A stretch of 64,000 nucleotides of DNA, taken from positions 372,001 to 436,000 of the forward strand of contig BCKC01000001.1 of NCBI GenBank assembly GCA_001600455.1. The letters run 5' to 3'. The translations under genes and the position numbers were made by a program. Source of the DNA: Endocalyx cinctus (lineage: Eukaryota > Ascomycota > Sordariomycetes > Amphisphaeriales > Apiosporaceae). Positions 1 to 12,370 of this stretch are shown here, piece after piece. Numbering within the stretch: the first letter of the stretch is position 1; every line of letters starts with the position of its first letter. Below the pieces are notes generated by a model. It ran no database searches, was not told the origin of the DNA, and was given only the letters and a program-made list of their open reading frames with translations.

Positions 1-3000
1 CGTCTAATTGATGGATGAGTCGTAGAGGAGCTGTTGGTTCGCCTTCTGAACCAAGACGAGCCTCCTGGAACTTCTGCGCGACAGCCTATATAGATTGGCC
101 AGTCAGTATGAGATCACAGTAGTAACGAGATAATATAAAAATCAACTTACGTTCAAAATTTGGATATCCTTAACCTCGGCAGCTTCATGCTTGAAATCGG
201 GCGAGTTGGCTATGGCGGCGTCTATATCCTTCAAAGCCAGCGTAGCCGCACTCTTTATAATACTCTTACCGACCCAGGTATCGCCCTCGGCAACTACACC
301 CGTGTGAGGGTTGACGCGGAAGACTACACTGACAGTGAGCCTATCTTGGCCAGGGGTAAGGGTGCACAGCTCGGACGCGATCTTGGCAGGTAGCAGAGCG
401 CTGGTACGGTTCACCAAATGTACGGCAGTGCCGCGCTTTTTGGCTTCACGATCAACAAGAGAATTAGGCTTGACGAAATGTGTGACGTCGGGCACATGAA
501 CACCAATTTCAATCTTTCCATCAGCCTCGGTCTTGACGTGGACGGCATTGCTTAGCTCGCCCGTGCCAGCTAGATCGAGAGTAAACGTCTTCTCCTCGCG
601 GAAGTCTCGTCGCGCACCGACAGACGCCTCATCTTCTTTAGCAATAGACCAGTCTTGGTGACCAACGCTTCTTAGAACCGCCTCCGAAAATTCATCAGAC
701 GAGAAATTGTTGTCCCGAAGCAAGGCATCCGTCTCAACCTTGAGGTCACCCATCTTTCCAAGCTGCTCGACGAGGGTACCGAAGGGATGCAGGGAAGTAA
801 TAGGCCAGCGCTTAATGCACGCGACGAAAATCCGGTCGGCGTAGTCTTGGTGCTTCTCCACGAAATCCCGCGGCGCTTGCTCCGTCGGAATGGCGATGAG
901 GGGTACACGCTTGTCGGTTGGTTTAAACCAGACAATCTTCGGCTTATCTTGGTGTCGACTATCGTGAGAGCGACCACCGTCTCTGGCCGCGCGTTCGGCT
1001 TCCTGTTTCTCTTTAGTAGCCTGGCTGCTGGGTCGCAAAAGACCAAGGGTTCCGGAGAACATTTGGCCGGCAACACGTTCGATCACGGCGACGATGTGTC
1101 CGGCATAAAGGGGTTTGGCTTCGTCGCTGATCTCCTCCTCTTCAACTAGTAGGAGGCTTTGACCTTCAACTTCAACATCATCGTTCTTTTTCTGAGTCGG
1201 TCTCTGTCGGAGACTTCCTCGTCGACGAATGCCACCTTCACCAGTGCTGGCTTCGTCTCCGTTCGTCGTATTCGACTGAGCGTTCCCGTTGGTAGACCCG
1301 GATCGGGTATCGGTGATATCTTTCCTCTTTTTCTTTTCTTCCTTCTCGCGTTTCTGAGACCATACCTCATCGACATCTAGGAGTTCAACCGCAACGAGGT
1401 CCCCTTCCAAGGCTCGGTTGCGATCTTTGCTACCACAGATGAAGATATCCGCGTCAAGAAGGCCATCCGAGGTGGAGACGTACGCATCGCTGCGATTCTT
1501 CTTGTTGACTCGGAGGATACCCGATACAAGCTGTCCATCACCCAGGAGAGCCGGTAGAGTAGCCTGAGGCAGGTACGGGGTAAAGAGCGTCTTTCGCTGT
1601 TGTTGCTGCGATTGCTGGTTGCCAAGCTGAGGGGCATGCTGGCTGCCTTGGAGGCCGACGAACGGTTGACCGTTGATCTGAGCAGCCTGAAGAGCCTGAA
1701 GTTGGTTAATTTGCATTGGGTTAAGCTGCTGGCCAGGGTACATCTGAGCCATCATCTGCATCTGGCCAGGGATCTGCATAAGTGGAGTTTGGTTGTATTG
1801 GAAGGCCCCAATGTTGGAGATGGACTGGCTCACAGAGCCGCGGCTACGATGGCCAGGTTGGAAGCCTTGCTGATTCTGGCCAGCCTGGTCCTGGCCTTGA
1901 CCCTGACCGTGAGTTTGTTGATTTCGCCAGTTACCGTCAAAGTTGCGCGACGAGGTGCGGTTGTGGCCGCCGCCGCCACGACGGGTGAAGTCGCCACCGT
2001 CGTGGCCTGCTCCACCACCACGGCCTCGACTGTTCACCGCCATGCTCTGGCTGCGTCCATGCGCACCGCCACGGCCACCTCGAGTAGAAGAACCCTGTGC
2101 TATCGGAGTGTCTACAGTAGCGCTCTTTTGCTCTTCGGCTGGAGCGGCTGCGTTCCCGTCGGAAGCACCGGGCCCCGGAAACTGAAATCCCGAGGTGGTC
2201 CGCTTCTGTTGAGCGATTTCAGCGGCCTTCTTCGCATCAGCTAATGCCAAAGAATGTCTTCGCTGGTGACCACCTCCGCCTGAGCCACCACCCCGACCAC
2301 CACGGGGAGCATTCTCCCGGTTTTGATTCGCCGTGGCGTTGTTATTTTCGAATTGACCAAAATTGGTGCCGGAAGCTCCAGCCGATGGGGCAGGAGGCGG
2401 TCCCATACCCATATTAGGAAGAGCGGACTGGTTGCGGCGGTGGGACATGGGTTGACTCGGAGCAGCAATTGGCATGTTTTGTTGAGGTAGCTGAGCTGGA
2501 AACTGAAAGCCAGGCTGAGGCGATATATTCATGGCTGGTTGCATAGGATTAAACTGACCGCCAGGACCAAGTTGACCAGGGGGCATCATGCCCATGTTCA
2601 TGTATTGCTGATGAGTAGCTTGTATCTGTTGTTGTTGCTGCTGAAGCAGCTCGATTTGTTGCTGAATAGCAAGTTGCTCCACTAGATAGAGAAGACCACG
2701 CGATTAGCATTCTATATAAAGTAGGGAGGGGGGGTACGACGGTAAAAGATGAAGCTCTCAAAAGCTAATGAAAAAGAAACCTAGCCACCATCTCGCATCT
2801 TTTGAAAGAAAAGAGAGAGAGAAAGGCGAAAGAGCTATATATATAAAAAGAAGGAGTCGAGGAATATAAGACTTACTTCCAGGATTAGCGAACATGCTCA
2901 TCAGCGGAGTCAGTTCAGATGGACTTCTACGATGGGCGATGTGAAGACGACGCCCTGTAGGCCCGGGAACACCTCCTGTCGGAGGAGGTTGCTGCTGATC

Positions 3001-3003
3001 CAT
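1..3003 (-). CDS. SSD1: SSD1/GUL-1-type RNA-binding protein, RNase II-like, 3' part missing
   Basis: Translational regulator that binds cell-wall mRNAs in fungi, downstream of the NDR kinase Cbk1/COT-1. Exons read 3003-2877, 2681-151 and 85 to beyond base 1. The introns are GT-AG and keep phase: the first joins ...FANPG to MEQLAIQQ, the second joins ...IQILN to AVAQKFQEA. About 914 residues are visible. The N-terminus is Gln-, Gly- and Arg-rich and disordered. Cold-shock-like domains and the start of the RNB fold follow (IGVHVPDVTHFVKPNSLVD). Where active RNase II/Dis3 enzymes carry the DIDDA acidic cluster, this protein has ELSNA, so it should be a non-catalytic RNA binder, as known for SSD1. 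Several HxRxxS sites suit NDR-kinase control. The C-terminal RNB and S1 parts lie outside the window. Family assignment is firm. Confidence 0.95.
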
Positions 3004-4036
3004 GGTGGGCTAGCGATGAAAACTGCACGTCGTGTGCCAATGATGTCGATTTATTTTTGTGAAATAACCAGAATGGTTAAGGAAGGATGGATAGTTTTAA
3101 GGTAGTAGCAGATGAGTACCTGAAGATTTGGTGAAAATAATTGTGTCGATTGACAGACTATTGTTAAATAGACAATTTTGGAAGATTTTTTTGGTTTTTT
3201 TTTAAGAGGGACGGAACTGATGAGGAGTGATTTTTGATTGCGTGGACTTTTTGTAAATGTAAGTTTAATACCCTTTTTTCCACTTTCTTGCGAAAAAAGT
3301 GAAAAGGATGTTTAATGAGAGGATACGATATGCTATGAATTGCTTAAATTCTAAATGGAAGGAATGTTGAATGATATTTCTGAGGGAAGGTAAAAGAGAT
3401 TTTGGTGATGAGAGGGAAAGGATAGATGAGAGAGCAAAAGGTGAAAAGGATGGAAAGATGGAAAGGTGGTGATGTAGTGTAAAGATGAAGTTATGTTATG
3501 GGGGGGGGGAAGCTTGGGAAGATCATTCAACGGACACCTTGACCTTGTTCAACTAACTTGTACGGGAGAGGAACATCTCTTGGGTAGTTTACTAGGGTTT
3601 TTTAGTGTATAACGTTAGTGTAAGTTAGGTACCCATATACCTAAAAGGAGTGAGCATAGACAATCCGGTGTACTCTTTTATTTAGTTATTTTTTGAGCCT
3701 TTTCTTTGGGAGAGAAGGGGAAGGGTGGATTAAGCTGGCCTGTTTGGCCGGTAAAGTACCTTGTAAGTATTGAAGTAAGGACCCTAGTAAAAAGCTATTG
3801 GAGAAACAAAAAACCAGTCTTGGCTTACGAGATTATTGGGGGTTTGATTTTGGAAACACTTACGCAATACGAGTTGGATCTCTACCCCCTAACATCGACT
3901 ATAAAACCATAAGAAACTCTTTCAAGAACAAGTAAACGTTTTAAGCAATTCTAAAGATATTTACTTTCTGAAAAGAGAAAAGAGAAAATATAGGACATTA
4001 TCATTATATAAACATCTGATATTTAGTGTATTCGAA

Positions 4037-4057
4037 ATATATATATATATATATATA
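4037..4057. repeat. AT dinucleotide microsatellite
   Basis: About ten uninterrupted AT units in the SSD1 upstream spacer. Simple repeat with no visible link to a gene. Confidence 0.85.
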
Positions 4058-4766
4058 CACTTAAGTACTTAAGTAAATACTTACCTAGGTATATTGGATA
4101 TACTATTAAAGGCTGTATGTATACTCCGTATATGATAAAACAATATAAATAAAGTGTTCAAGAGATAGACTTAGTGTACCTGTCTGCCTGTTCATATACT
4201 GTCTAGCGTAATAAACAAGTACCTCAGCAGCTTAGGTACTTACTTACAGGTACCCTAGCAAATACCTTAGTGTAGGTACACCCCCAGTAAGTGATTAGTA
4301 TAGCGCCCAGAACCCCAAACATGTTCCACTTTTAATTAACAAGAGCACATGTTACCCCGGCTGCCCGGTAAGTATTTTTTTAAGGTACTTACCTAGACCT
4401 ACCTAAGTGTATACATGGAAAGCTCTCGGCTACATCATACTCTCGATTTATATCATCATTAAAATACAAGTCCAGACTCTCTCATTACACACAAGAACTG
4501 ATCATTCTATTTTCCGCCACTTTACAAATTCTAGAGATTCTAGCTCGATAAATGAGTCGAGTAAAAGAATTCTCGTCTTGGGAATCCGAATGAATATCTT
4601 GGTTTTTTATATATTACGTCTGTCATGTCATGTCTACTTCATACTCGAGCTAACTAAAAAAAAAAAAACAGAAACAAGGGAGAGTACAAATGGAAACTCC
4701 AGATATATTTAGATTATAGGGTTCCTAGCAAGTATTTCTTTTTCTTTTTAAAATTATATAACGTGA

Positions 4767-4768
<2 letters not shown>

Positions 4769-4795
<27 letters not shown>
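4769..4795. repeat. T homopolymer tract (about 27 T)
   Basis: Long T run about 125 bases past the stop of the minus-strand membrane-protein gene. Read in the gene's direction it is an A run in the probable 3' UTR or terminator zone. Its length may be uncertain in the assembly. Confidence 0.7.
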
Positions 4796-4800
<5 letters not shown>

Positions 4801-4920
4801 CCTGTGGAACTCGGTTGTCGCCCTTGTTGAAAACGTAAATCGAGCCAGTTGTGGTAAGTTCAATGGTTTGGTATCGTCATCGTTATTTATTATTCGTAAA
4901 CCGGTCGCCGGACCGCCCCC

Positions 4921-6258
4921 CTATTCCGACCGCCCTGACTGCCCCGACGCCTTCTCAAAGTCGACGTACACTTCTTGTGTGAAAAGGGTGGCTTCGTTAC
5001 CAGGATCATCTCTGAGGTCAACATCTTGCTGAACTTGAGTGAGATCCGATACTCCGACCTGGGTGCCGGCGTCGTCTTCCATTGTTTCGATATGCGCTCG
5101 ATCTACCCTCCTCCTACTGTTACTCGTTGATATAATATTGCTAATCACCGATGCTCGGTTGGTGCCGTTAGTATGGTTAGCTCCCGTTCTCATATCCCTC
5201 TCCTGAGAAACGAGTTTGATGAGCTCGGCCATGGACATTTCAATGTTAAGCTTGACGGTGTAGGCGAGCGGGTGGAATTGCATGTACCTATATTAAGAAT
5301 CAACACCACTTTCCTGTCATATCTGTCTCTTGCGCGCCTCCTTCGTTCTCGGCGGTGTTTATCGCACATACGTAAGCTTAGTTGGATAAGGGTCGTGAGC
5401 ACTTACACGAACGTGTTGGGTAAGCTCATCATGGAAATAATCAGCACGTCCATACTTAGCGAGAACCCGATGATAAACAGGTTGAAATGCACCAGCTTCC
5501 TATACTTCCGAATGCCGTTATTCACCAAATTCCGTTGGACGACAACCATGAAGTAGATATTCAAGGAAGCGTCGATCAAGAGGTATAAAGCCTTTTCGCA
5601 TCGGTCCCACCATTCGTTGATCAAGATATATGTTTCCGATATCTGCAGGCGCGCAGGTAGCCATATCGTATACACTGTAATATTGATGCATGTAATTATA
5701 ACGGCGACGAAGATTTTGAGCCGTTTGGTATGTGAACGGTCTGGGATAAGTATGCCGCAACGGTTGATAATAATTTGCAGTAAGAACTGCACTTGTAAAG
5801 CCCAAAGCGTGACTAGAACAGCGTGCACGAGCTTAGATTAGAGTAATGATCAATAATGTGAGGAGAGAGGCCGGAGGGGGAGGAAATATCAAAACTCACG
5901 GATAAAAAAATAAAATATGAAGCTACGAATATACAGGAATTAGTAACCAAGAGGAGGAAAAGTAAGGTATGTAAGAAATCGTAAGGTCTCACCTAGGTGG
6001 AATAATACCCCACAGATGTAGGAAGCAGATGATACTAAATGAAAGGCATACAGTGATTTCTCCCCATATCATTATTATATATGCATTTCGGAATACTCCC
6101 TTGCGTTTACTTTTCCATACATGAAAAGTCTGTTTTATAGCGGTCCATACCGTCATCCATCCAAACCCGATTGTAAAGCCCCAAGCCAGAGATGCCAACA
6201 TAACATCGTCCCTGGTGACGGGTTGTTGGGTGTAGTTCGCGGAGATGAAAGTTTCCAT
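4921..6258 (-). CDS. fungal seven-transmembrane integral membrane protein, function unknown
   Basis: Four exons give 353 residues: 6258-5993, a 23-base microexon 5922-5900, 5812-5407 and 5287-4921. All introns are GT-AG and the phases agree (266+23+406+367 = 1062). The protein has about seven hydrophobic segments and a polar C-tail of about 95 residues. Its blocks, such as TLWALQVQFLLQIIINR and YMQFHPLAYTVKLNIEMSM, look like a conserved Pezizomycotina membrane family that is often labelled only as integral membrane protein. An upstream acceptor for exon 3 (exon end at 5831) would break the frame. The acceptor before base 5812 restores it and gives the conserved LTLW junction. The exon model is strong. 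I do not assign a ligand or partner. Confidence 0.85.
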
Positions 6259-9255
6259 CGTGAAGAAACGTCGAGTTTCAAGTAACGATAAAGATTGAAC
6301 TGGACACCTGGAAATGTCTTGCTAATATAAGAACAGAAAATAATCTTCTAGGATCCATATCAGCTTATATTAGCTATTCCCACCGGGAAACACTATGAAA
6401 AAAAAAAAAAAAAAAAAACCCTGTCAGCATATGGGAAGTCTATGGGGTTTAAATCCTGATCTTCCGCCATTGAAGATCCATTGATGCTTATTTTTGGGGT
6501 CTGTCAAGCAGTTCCAACGGCTCTAACGGCCCTAGGTATTGCGGTGGCAAGTCATATGAAGAACACTATGTATACATAGTCAAGATCTTGAGATATGATC
6601 ATCATCTTGTGGTTGGTGTATACTTGCGTCATGCTTTCTGAAGAGGCTATTAGCCGTGCTGCCACAGAATTATGCCGAAGTATCTACTTAACTATCGATG
6701 TAGTACGGATTTGACTTTTCACTATTACCGTCTAGCTCAGCTCCAAAATGTTAGCCCTAAGAAAACCCAGCCGGTAAATGTGCATATAGATGGCGAGTAG
6801 CCGAATTAGGCATGAGTACGGGAGTAGGCCTGAACTTTGAATTAAAGGGGGGTAACCGCAGAAGCCAACGGTCAAGGAGGGTGCCGGACTGACTACTCGA
6901 GTTCGAGTCAATATACTAAAAGCTATTATCCATGAATCCCTGTGTCGATTTTACATAGGAGAGACTCGGATAGCTTTTTAGGGGTATCTCTATCAATAAT
7001 CTACATAGCTAAAGGAGAAAGGCTGAGCCTTTTCACCAGAATTAATCCTCGGAGAAAAGGAGAAAAGGTTATTCCTCCTCACTCAAAAACAACTATATTA
7101 ATGCTTCCTGAGTTGATATCAGTAGCTTCCATATAATCACACGAACAGAAAATGATGAGGATAGAAAACGGTTACTACTTACGTGACTAGAGAACACCAT
7201 ACTCTCTCGCCCCCTATATTTATCCGGCGCCAGGGCTAGGGCTGCGATGTAGAGTAGCAAGACGAGGCTCAGACAATAGATCTGCAACACCTAGTACCGA
7301 GCTCAGGTCATCTACTCTGGTAGCGTCGTGATTGTTGCGCATACTGTACGAAGAGTGAAATAGGTGAAAAGGCGAACCCCTAATAGTAGGCTTTGAAAAC
7401 GTTGGAGCTGTTCGTAAGTAGGTAATAGCAGGAAGAGAAGAAATGTTGGATATCTTTTAGTTTCGTACGATGCTGGGTGGATTGTCACCGCTACTTGTTC
7501 CCCAGGACCGAAGCTACGGCTGAGGTTTATATTCGTTAGCTTGACTATGCTATACAGACCGGGCTACCGATGGGTGGATTTCTTTGCGAAGCGGAATGCT
7601 GTTACTGCGCTTCGCTTTTAACCACCATAATTATAACTCCATATGACCCGTCTATCCATTAACTGCTAGGTAGAAATATACTAGAAAAAATTCAGTTGAT
7701 GTTGTAACTATTATATTGTAATTCCACGTACAATTCCAATGGACTTGAATATGATACAATAAAATGTTCCTCGGCCGCAGCAATGTAGTCCACGATTCAG
7801 CTTCACACTCGTAGCTTTTATACCAATAATATTGGAATGCTCTTGCCGATATTTATATTTCGGGTGCTAGTCTCGTAGCTTTATCACCTTGTCGAGATGA
7901 TGACCAGATATTTTGTTAATTAGTTGAAATATACTTACGTATACCAATTCAGGATACGATTTACGCAGCAAGTACACCCCCTTTACGATCAACTTGAGTA
8001 CATACGCTAAAAAGAAAGTTCTCCGCGAGTCTCTCATCCGGCATTAGTGAGTGAAGTGCCCGCGGACTGATTCATTGGCATACCTTAGTTGTGATACAGT
8101 ACATAATTATCATAAATAGGCTTAGGCCTGGAATTATCCATCCATACTGTCTATATCTTACACATAAAATTGGATTAAGCTCAAACAGAAGAGACAGAAA
8201 ACACGGAGAACGAAGCTAACAAGCCAATCAAACAAGTTAGTCTACTGTTTCTCGAGTTTCTACCGATATGTATATACAGTACATGCACTGACAATTGTCC
8301 AAATAGCATTGCTATTCCGAAGATCAGTTTAGAATAATACATAGCCAGTACCCTAGCTACTGCATATAGAGAGCTAACCTAGACGTGTTCCATGTGCTAA
8401 GTATAGCTGAGATGGACCCTGGATAATAGAAACAACGCCTGCAGGACACCCTATGTATGTCCATCCAACCTCGCGGACTATGTTTCACGTTACAATTTTT
8501 ATGTTGGTTTTTCACTAAGCACAGCTGTAGAGGCAGTAGGTGTTACAATTGTTGATCTTGGCTTGCATATAGATTGACTTAAAAGTTGAATGTAAAGGGA
8601 ACACGATTGTACATTAGCATATGATGAGAGTTTTTAAGACTGATTCAACCCTGAAGAACGAGCAGAACGAGTAAACAACTTGACACTCTAATCCATTCTC
8701 TTACCTAGGATATTGCCCAATGGTATGATGTATCTCATAAAGAGGGTATTCAAACTGCTGCCAGCTTTAGTATATGAATGCTCTTACATTAGAATAGGTG
8801 AATTATCCGAGGTTTATGCGACCTTATTGTCAATTGACGAGAGTGAATGTACTATGCAGCTATGGTAAATATAAGTGAGGCAGTGGAGGTGTGGCGCTTC
8901 TGGGTGCCAGCTGGCAGCAGCTGAACTCTTCGCGTCCAAGCTCCATAACACGTTTAACCGTGTCACCGTGCAGCTGTGTATACTTGAACTTTTCTGTTTT
9001 CAGTAACCTACTTAGTTACTATTATTATATTATCATCCTAAATCTTTCATCAAGGTAAATCAATAATTAAATAATATATTTTAGCAATACGATAACTTCC
9101 AGCAACAACATAGACATATAACTGATAGCACAAGTAATAAGTTTATTCTCTATCAGCGCCTTTTCTATCAGCGTTACATCCACATTCCTATTTATATATA
9201 TTCATTTCTACATCATGTGGATATAATAAAAGAGCATCAATACTCTCTATTCACG
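6259..9255. other. 3 kb AT-rich gene-free spacer
   Basis: Between the 5' end of a minus-strand gene and the 5' end of GLE1. Open frames are short and of odd composition. An A run lies near 6398-6418. A hydrophobic stretch on the minus strand at 7200-7290 (CLSLVLLLYIAALALAP) may be an exon relic, but I could not extend it. The GLE1-proximal 350 bases carry CAGCTG motifs (8908-8926). Confidence 0.5.
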
Positions 9256-10966
9256 ATGCCTAGTTCATCTCCCTCCTCAACCTCGAGAAAATCGCAACAA
9301 TTCTCAAGTCCGAATCGAAAACGTGTACCGGATCTGCTAGCCGAGAGTAGACATACCGAACTCACTCACCAAGAAGCTCTTGCAGCTGCCCAGGCAGAAC
9401 ATGAGCGCGTCAGAGTAGCTGCGATAAGGGTAATTGAAGAACACAACCAGCGTGAACACAATAAAAAGATCCAGGAAGAAGCCGCAAGAGTTATCATACA
9501 ACAAAAGAGGGAAGAGGAGCGTATTAGGTTAGAAGAACATCTTCGAAAAGAGGAGGAAAGGTTACGAGCCTTACGTGCAAAAAAAGTCCCCCAATTACCG
9601 CCTGAGGAACCAGCTACGGCAGCACCTCCTGCAGCACCGCCCAAAGCTGCCGAGACAAACGTCAATGGAACTACAGTAGCTAAACGAGCCGAAAATGTTG
9701 CTGTACCGACTACTTCGGGACCACAATCGATAATACCTCCTTTCGCACAATTGTCGGCATCTCCTGCAAACAGCGCAGTCAATCAGAATGGCGTCAAGCC
9801 AACCCAGACACAGCCAGCTCCGAAGGTACAGAATCCATCGCCATTGCCATCGCCATTTTCTCAAGCTCCTGCAACATCAAATCCTTTTTCCAAACCCACC
9901 AGCTCTCAGCAAAATGGCATCACTTCTCAGCCTACACCTCCCAAGCCGATTATTTCCAACGAGGTGGATCGATATTCCGACATACACAAAAATTTGAAAA
10001 AGCTGCGCACCTCATTAGAGCTGGAAGCTAAGTCCTTGCCACCCTTGAAGGCACGGATGGGCGATATGAGAAGAGAGCTTAGGAAAAATATGGGCCAGTT
10101 AGTAGGCGAGAAGGGAGGCAACAAAAAACAGGTTTGTTATTTCATTTCTTATTCATTCACGTCAATGTAGCTAACTAGATAAACAGATTGCCACTATCCA
10201 GGCGTTGTTGAACGAGTCGCTTAGCGGTGCGGTTCCTAGCTCACTAGTTGATCCCTCGAACTACATTATCGATAAACGAGATCCCGTGGAAGGGGCTCTA
10301 CTCAACCAGCCTCAGCTTCCCTCACTCTTCATCTATCTTCTCAATCATTTCGCCAAGGCTATCATCAATCAGTTCATCAATGCCTGTGGCGTTTCACCAA
10401 AATCGGCTGATCCTCTCGGTGTTATTACCGCCTTGATTTTCTCCAACAAAAATTATCTCTGGCGTGGGAAGAGTCTTATCGACATCCTCATGGCTAAGTT
10501 TCGCGTCGTCTGCCCCGTTCTATTCGGGTATAGAGGCAGCGAGAAAACGGAACAGGGACGAACCAACCTTGGCTGGAAGAGAGATGGCCCTGATTGGGCC
10601 CCCGAACAGCAACACCTAGATCGTATGAGAGGACTCGGCTCCGGCTACGCCGCCATATCATTGCGGGACTTCTCTAAATCTCAGAATGATAATCCTTGGC
10701 CCCCCGTCAATTACTGGAGAACTTTTGCGAAGATCGTCAACACACCTCCGGCAGAGATGTCGAATACGCAGTGCGTTGTCCTAAGAGCAATCATTGAGAC
10801 GCATGAAGAACGCTTCCTGAGCTTTTATGGCAACGCGGCCGTCGCCGCGCTTCGAAAAGCGCTCATAGAATTCCCCAGCCGTGCTCAAGTTAAGACGCCC
10901 GGTGTAGCGGGCTTGGAAGTACTGGCCCAACTCCTAAAGCAAGATATAGGTTTGGATTTGTCATAA
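9256..10966 (+). CDS. GLE1: mRNA export factor GLE1
   Basis: GLE1 sits at the cytoplasmic face of the nuclear pore and, with inositol hexakisphosphate, stimulates the DEAD-box ATPase Dbp5 to release exported mRNA. Exons 9256-10131 and 10187-10966 are joined in phase 0 across a 55-base intron with a GCTAAC branch site, giving 551 residues. The open frame runs further upstream without an ATG, so the start is the ATG at 9256 (MPSSSPSST). A charged coiled coil occupies about residues 30-115. A Pro/Ala/Gln-rich linker follows to about 245, then the GLE1 helical domain from VDRYSDIHKNLKKLR to the end, including SLFIYLLNHFAKAIINQF and NYLWRGKSLIDILMAKFR. It is convergent with TLG1. The assignment rests on the whole C-terminal domain. 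Confidence 0.93.
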
Positions 10967-11473
10967 TGAACTTGAATGCGATTTATGATATTACACCATT
11001 GGATCCCATTTAAGGCTATAAGGATATATCAAAATGGGAGTGACGAGCGTTACCTAGGAAAAGTCGCATATGAACCGAAATCAAGGAGGTCAGCTTTCTT
11101 TTTTTTTTTTTTTTTTTTGTCCTTTGACCGGGGTGGGATATATTCATTAGATTAGATAGATACCACACGGCAGTGTTGTATCGTGGGCAAATGGCGCTCA
11201 AAGATAACAAAAGCGCCTGGAAAAAATTGTGGAATATACCGCTTGTGTATGATTGATACCCTCTGGAGGACCGGATGGCTAGGTCTTCATAATAAATATA
11301 CAAAATTAAGCGCCACATATATGAACCAACCCTCTCTGCTCTTTTTTAGTGAAGTTAAGATGCGCTGCCACGCCTTATATACCGAAATCAAAATCTATCA
11401 TGCTAAATTGATGAAACAAACAAGGGGAAAAAAAAGAAAAACACCCATTCCTGACCTACTGAACACATGCAGT
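10967..11473. other. convergent 3' spacer between GLE1 and TLG1
   Basis: Holds both 3' UTRs. A T run of about 20 lies at 11099-11118. No gene seen. Confidence 0.6.
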
Positions 11474-12370
11474 TTACAATATTAAGAGTAACACCAATAA
11501 TATTATGAGCACGGTGATCAGCACGGCGATGCAGCAGCTGCTATACCGATCCTCGTTCCTGCGTATGATGGTGTTGAGCTTCTGAGCGCCCGTCTGCAGC
11601 CTCCCGCCGACCCTGTCGGCCAGGGTATCGACCGTCTCGAGCATCTCGCGCTGCTCCTCGAGCTCGCGACCCATATCGTCGGCCTGGCGGCGCAGGTTCC
11701 CCACCGTCGCGAAAACGCCGTCTAGCTGCTCGTCCTGATCCCTCATCATGCGCAATTGTTGCTGCTGTTCGAACTCGGCGTAGTTATCCGAATCATCGTC
11801 TTCGCCTTCGCCTTCTCCTCCTCCTTCTAGCGCGAACGCGTTCGGATCGGGTAAATCGCCGTCGGCGGCCGCGCGAGCCGCTCTCGCCGCTTTCGATGAT
11901 GACGACGTTTTGGTTCCCGAGGAGGAACTTTTGCTTAACTCTTCTCGCATATCTTCCATCTCCCCCGATATCTCCGTTACTAGCCGCTTTCGCCGCGTCA
12001 CTTCGTGCCCCGATATCCCGTACGCGCTCGGATCCGACTCGACGGCCTTGACGGCTTCGGACAGGTCCGCGAGGTCCTCCGCCAATCCCGACAGCACGGA
12101 TTCTAGGTCCGCTCGAGCCGACGCGAGCTCGGGCGATTCGGTCGTCGTCGTTTTCGATTTGCCGTTGCCGCCTTTGAGCGATCGGATGCGCAGGTAGGAG
12201 GCGAAGAGGGGACGGGCGTTTTGCATCTGGGAGAGGACATCTCTGTTGTTTTTCAAATTGAGAATTTAGTAAGCTCTTTCTAAAAGTAATACAGGAATGA
12301 CGAAGTGATATATTGAAACATACTGTTGTACTTGGAGGAAGGGGTCCTCCTCGTTAGTTGAGGACATCAT
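11474..12370 (-). CDS. TLG1: syntaxin-6-type Golgi/endosome t-SNARE Tlg1
   Basis: Qc-SNARE for endosome-to-late-Golgi fusion. Exons 12370-12324 and 12242-11474 join to MMSSTNEEDPFLQVQQDVLSQ, giving 271 residues. The 47-base first exon is too short to stand out alone, but it supplies the DPF-containing N-terminus expected for the family, and the intron has GTATGT at its 5' end and CAG at its 3' end. Residues 1-115 form the N-terminal helical domain. An acidic, Ser-rich linker follows. The SNARE motif lies at about 185-245 with the central Gln in ELEEQREML. An 18-residue hydrophobic tail (IAVLITVLIILLVLLLIL) anchors it, with almost no luminal part. A second in-frame ATG follows the first directly, so the start is uncertain by one codon. 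Confidence 0.92.

Larger units (their letters stand above)
3004..4920. other. intergenic: SSD1 promoter side and 3' side of the next gene
   Basis: AT-rich spacer between two minus-strand genes. The part near 3004-3500 is purine/T-rich and probably holds the SSD1 5' leader. It also contains an AT dinucleotide run near 4037-4057 and a T run near 4769-4795. Stepwise AGGTA/TACCT motifs are frequent at 4060-4400. No supported gene. Confidence 0.6.

Noticed and set aside
5518..5805. 95-residue alternative minus-strand frame over membrane-protein exon 3
   Set aside because: Not hydrophobic; the other frame carries the conserved membrane-family blocks and fits the splice phases.
6895..6915. GAGTTCGAGTC resembling a tRNA T-loop
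   Set aside because: No matching acceptor, D or anticodon arms around it.
7093..7290. Hydrophobic 65-residue frame, minus strand
   Set aside because: A single membrane-like stretch with no flanking exons that join in phase; could be an exon relic but not supportable.
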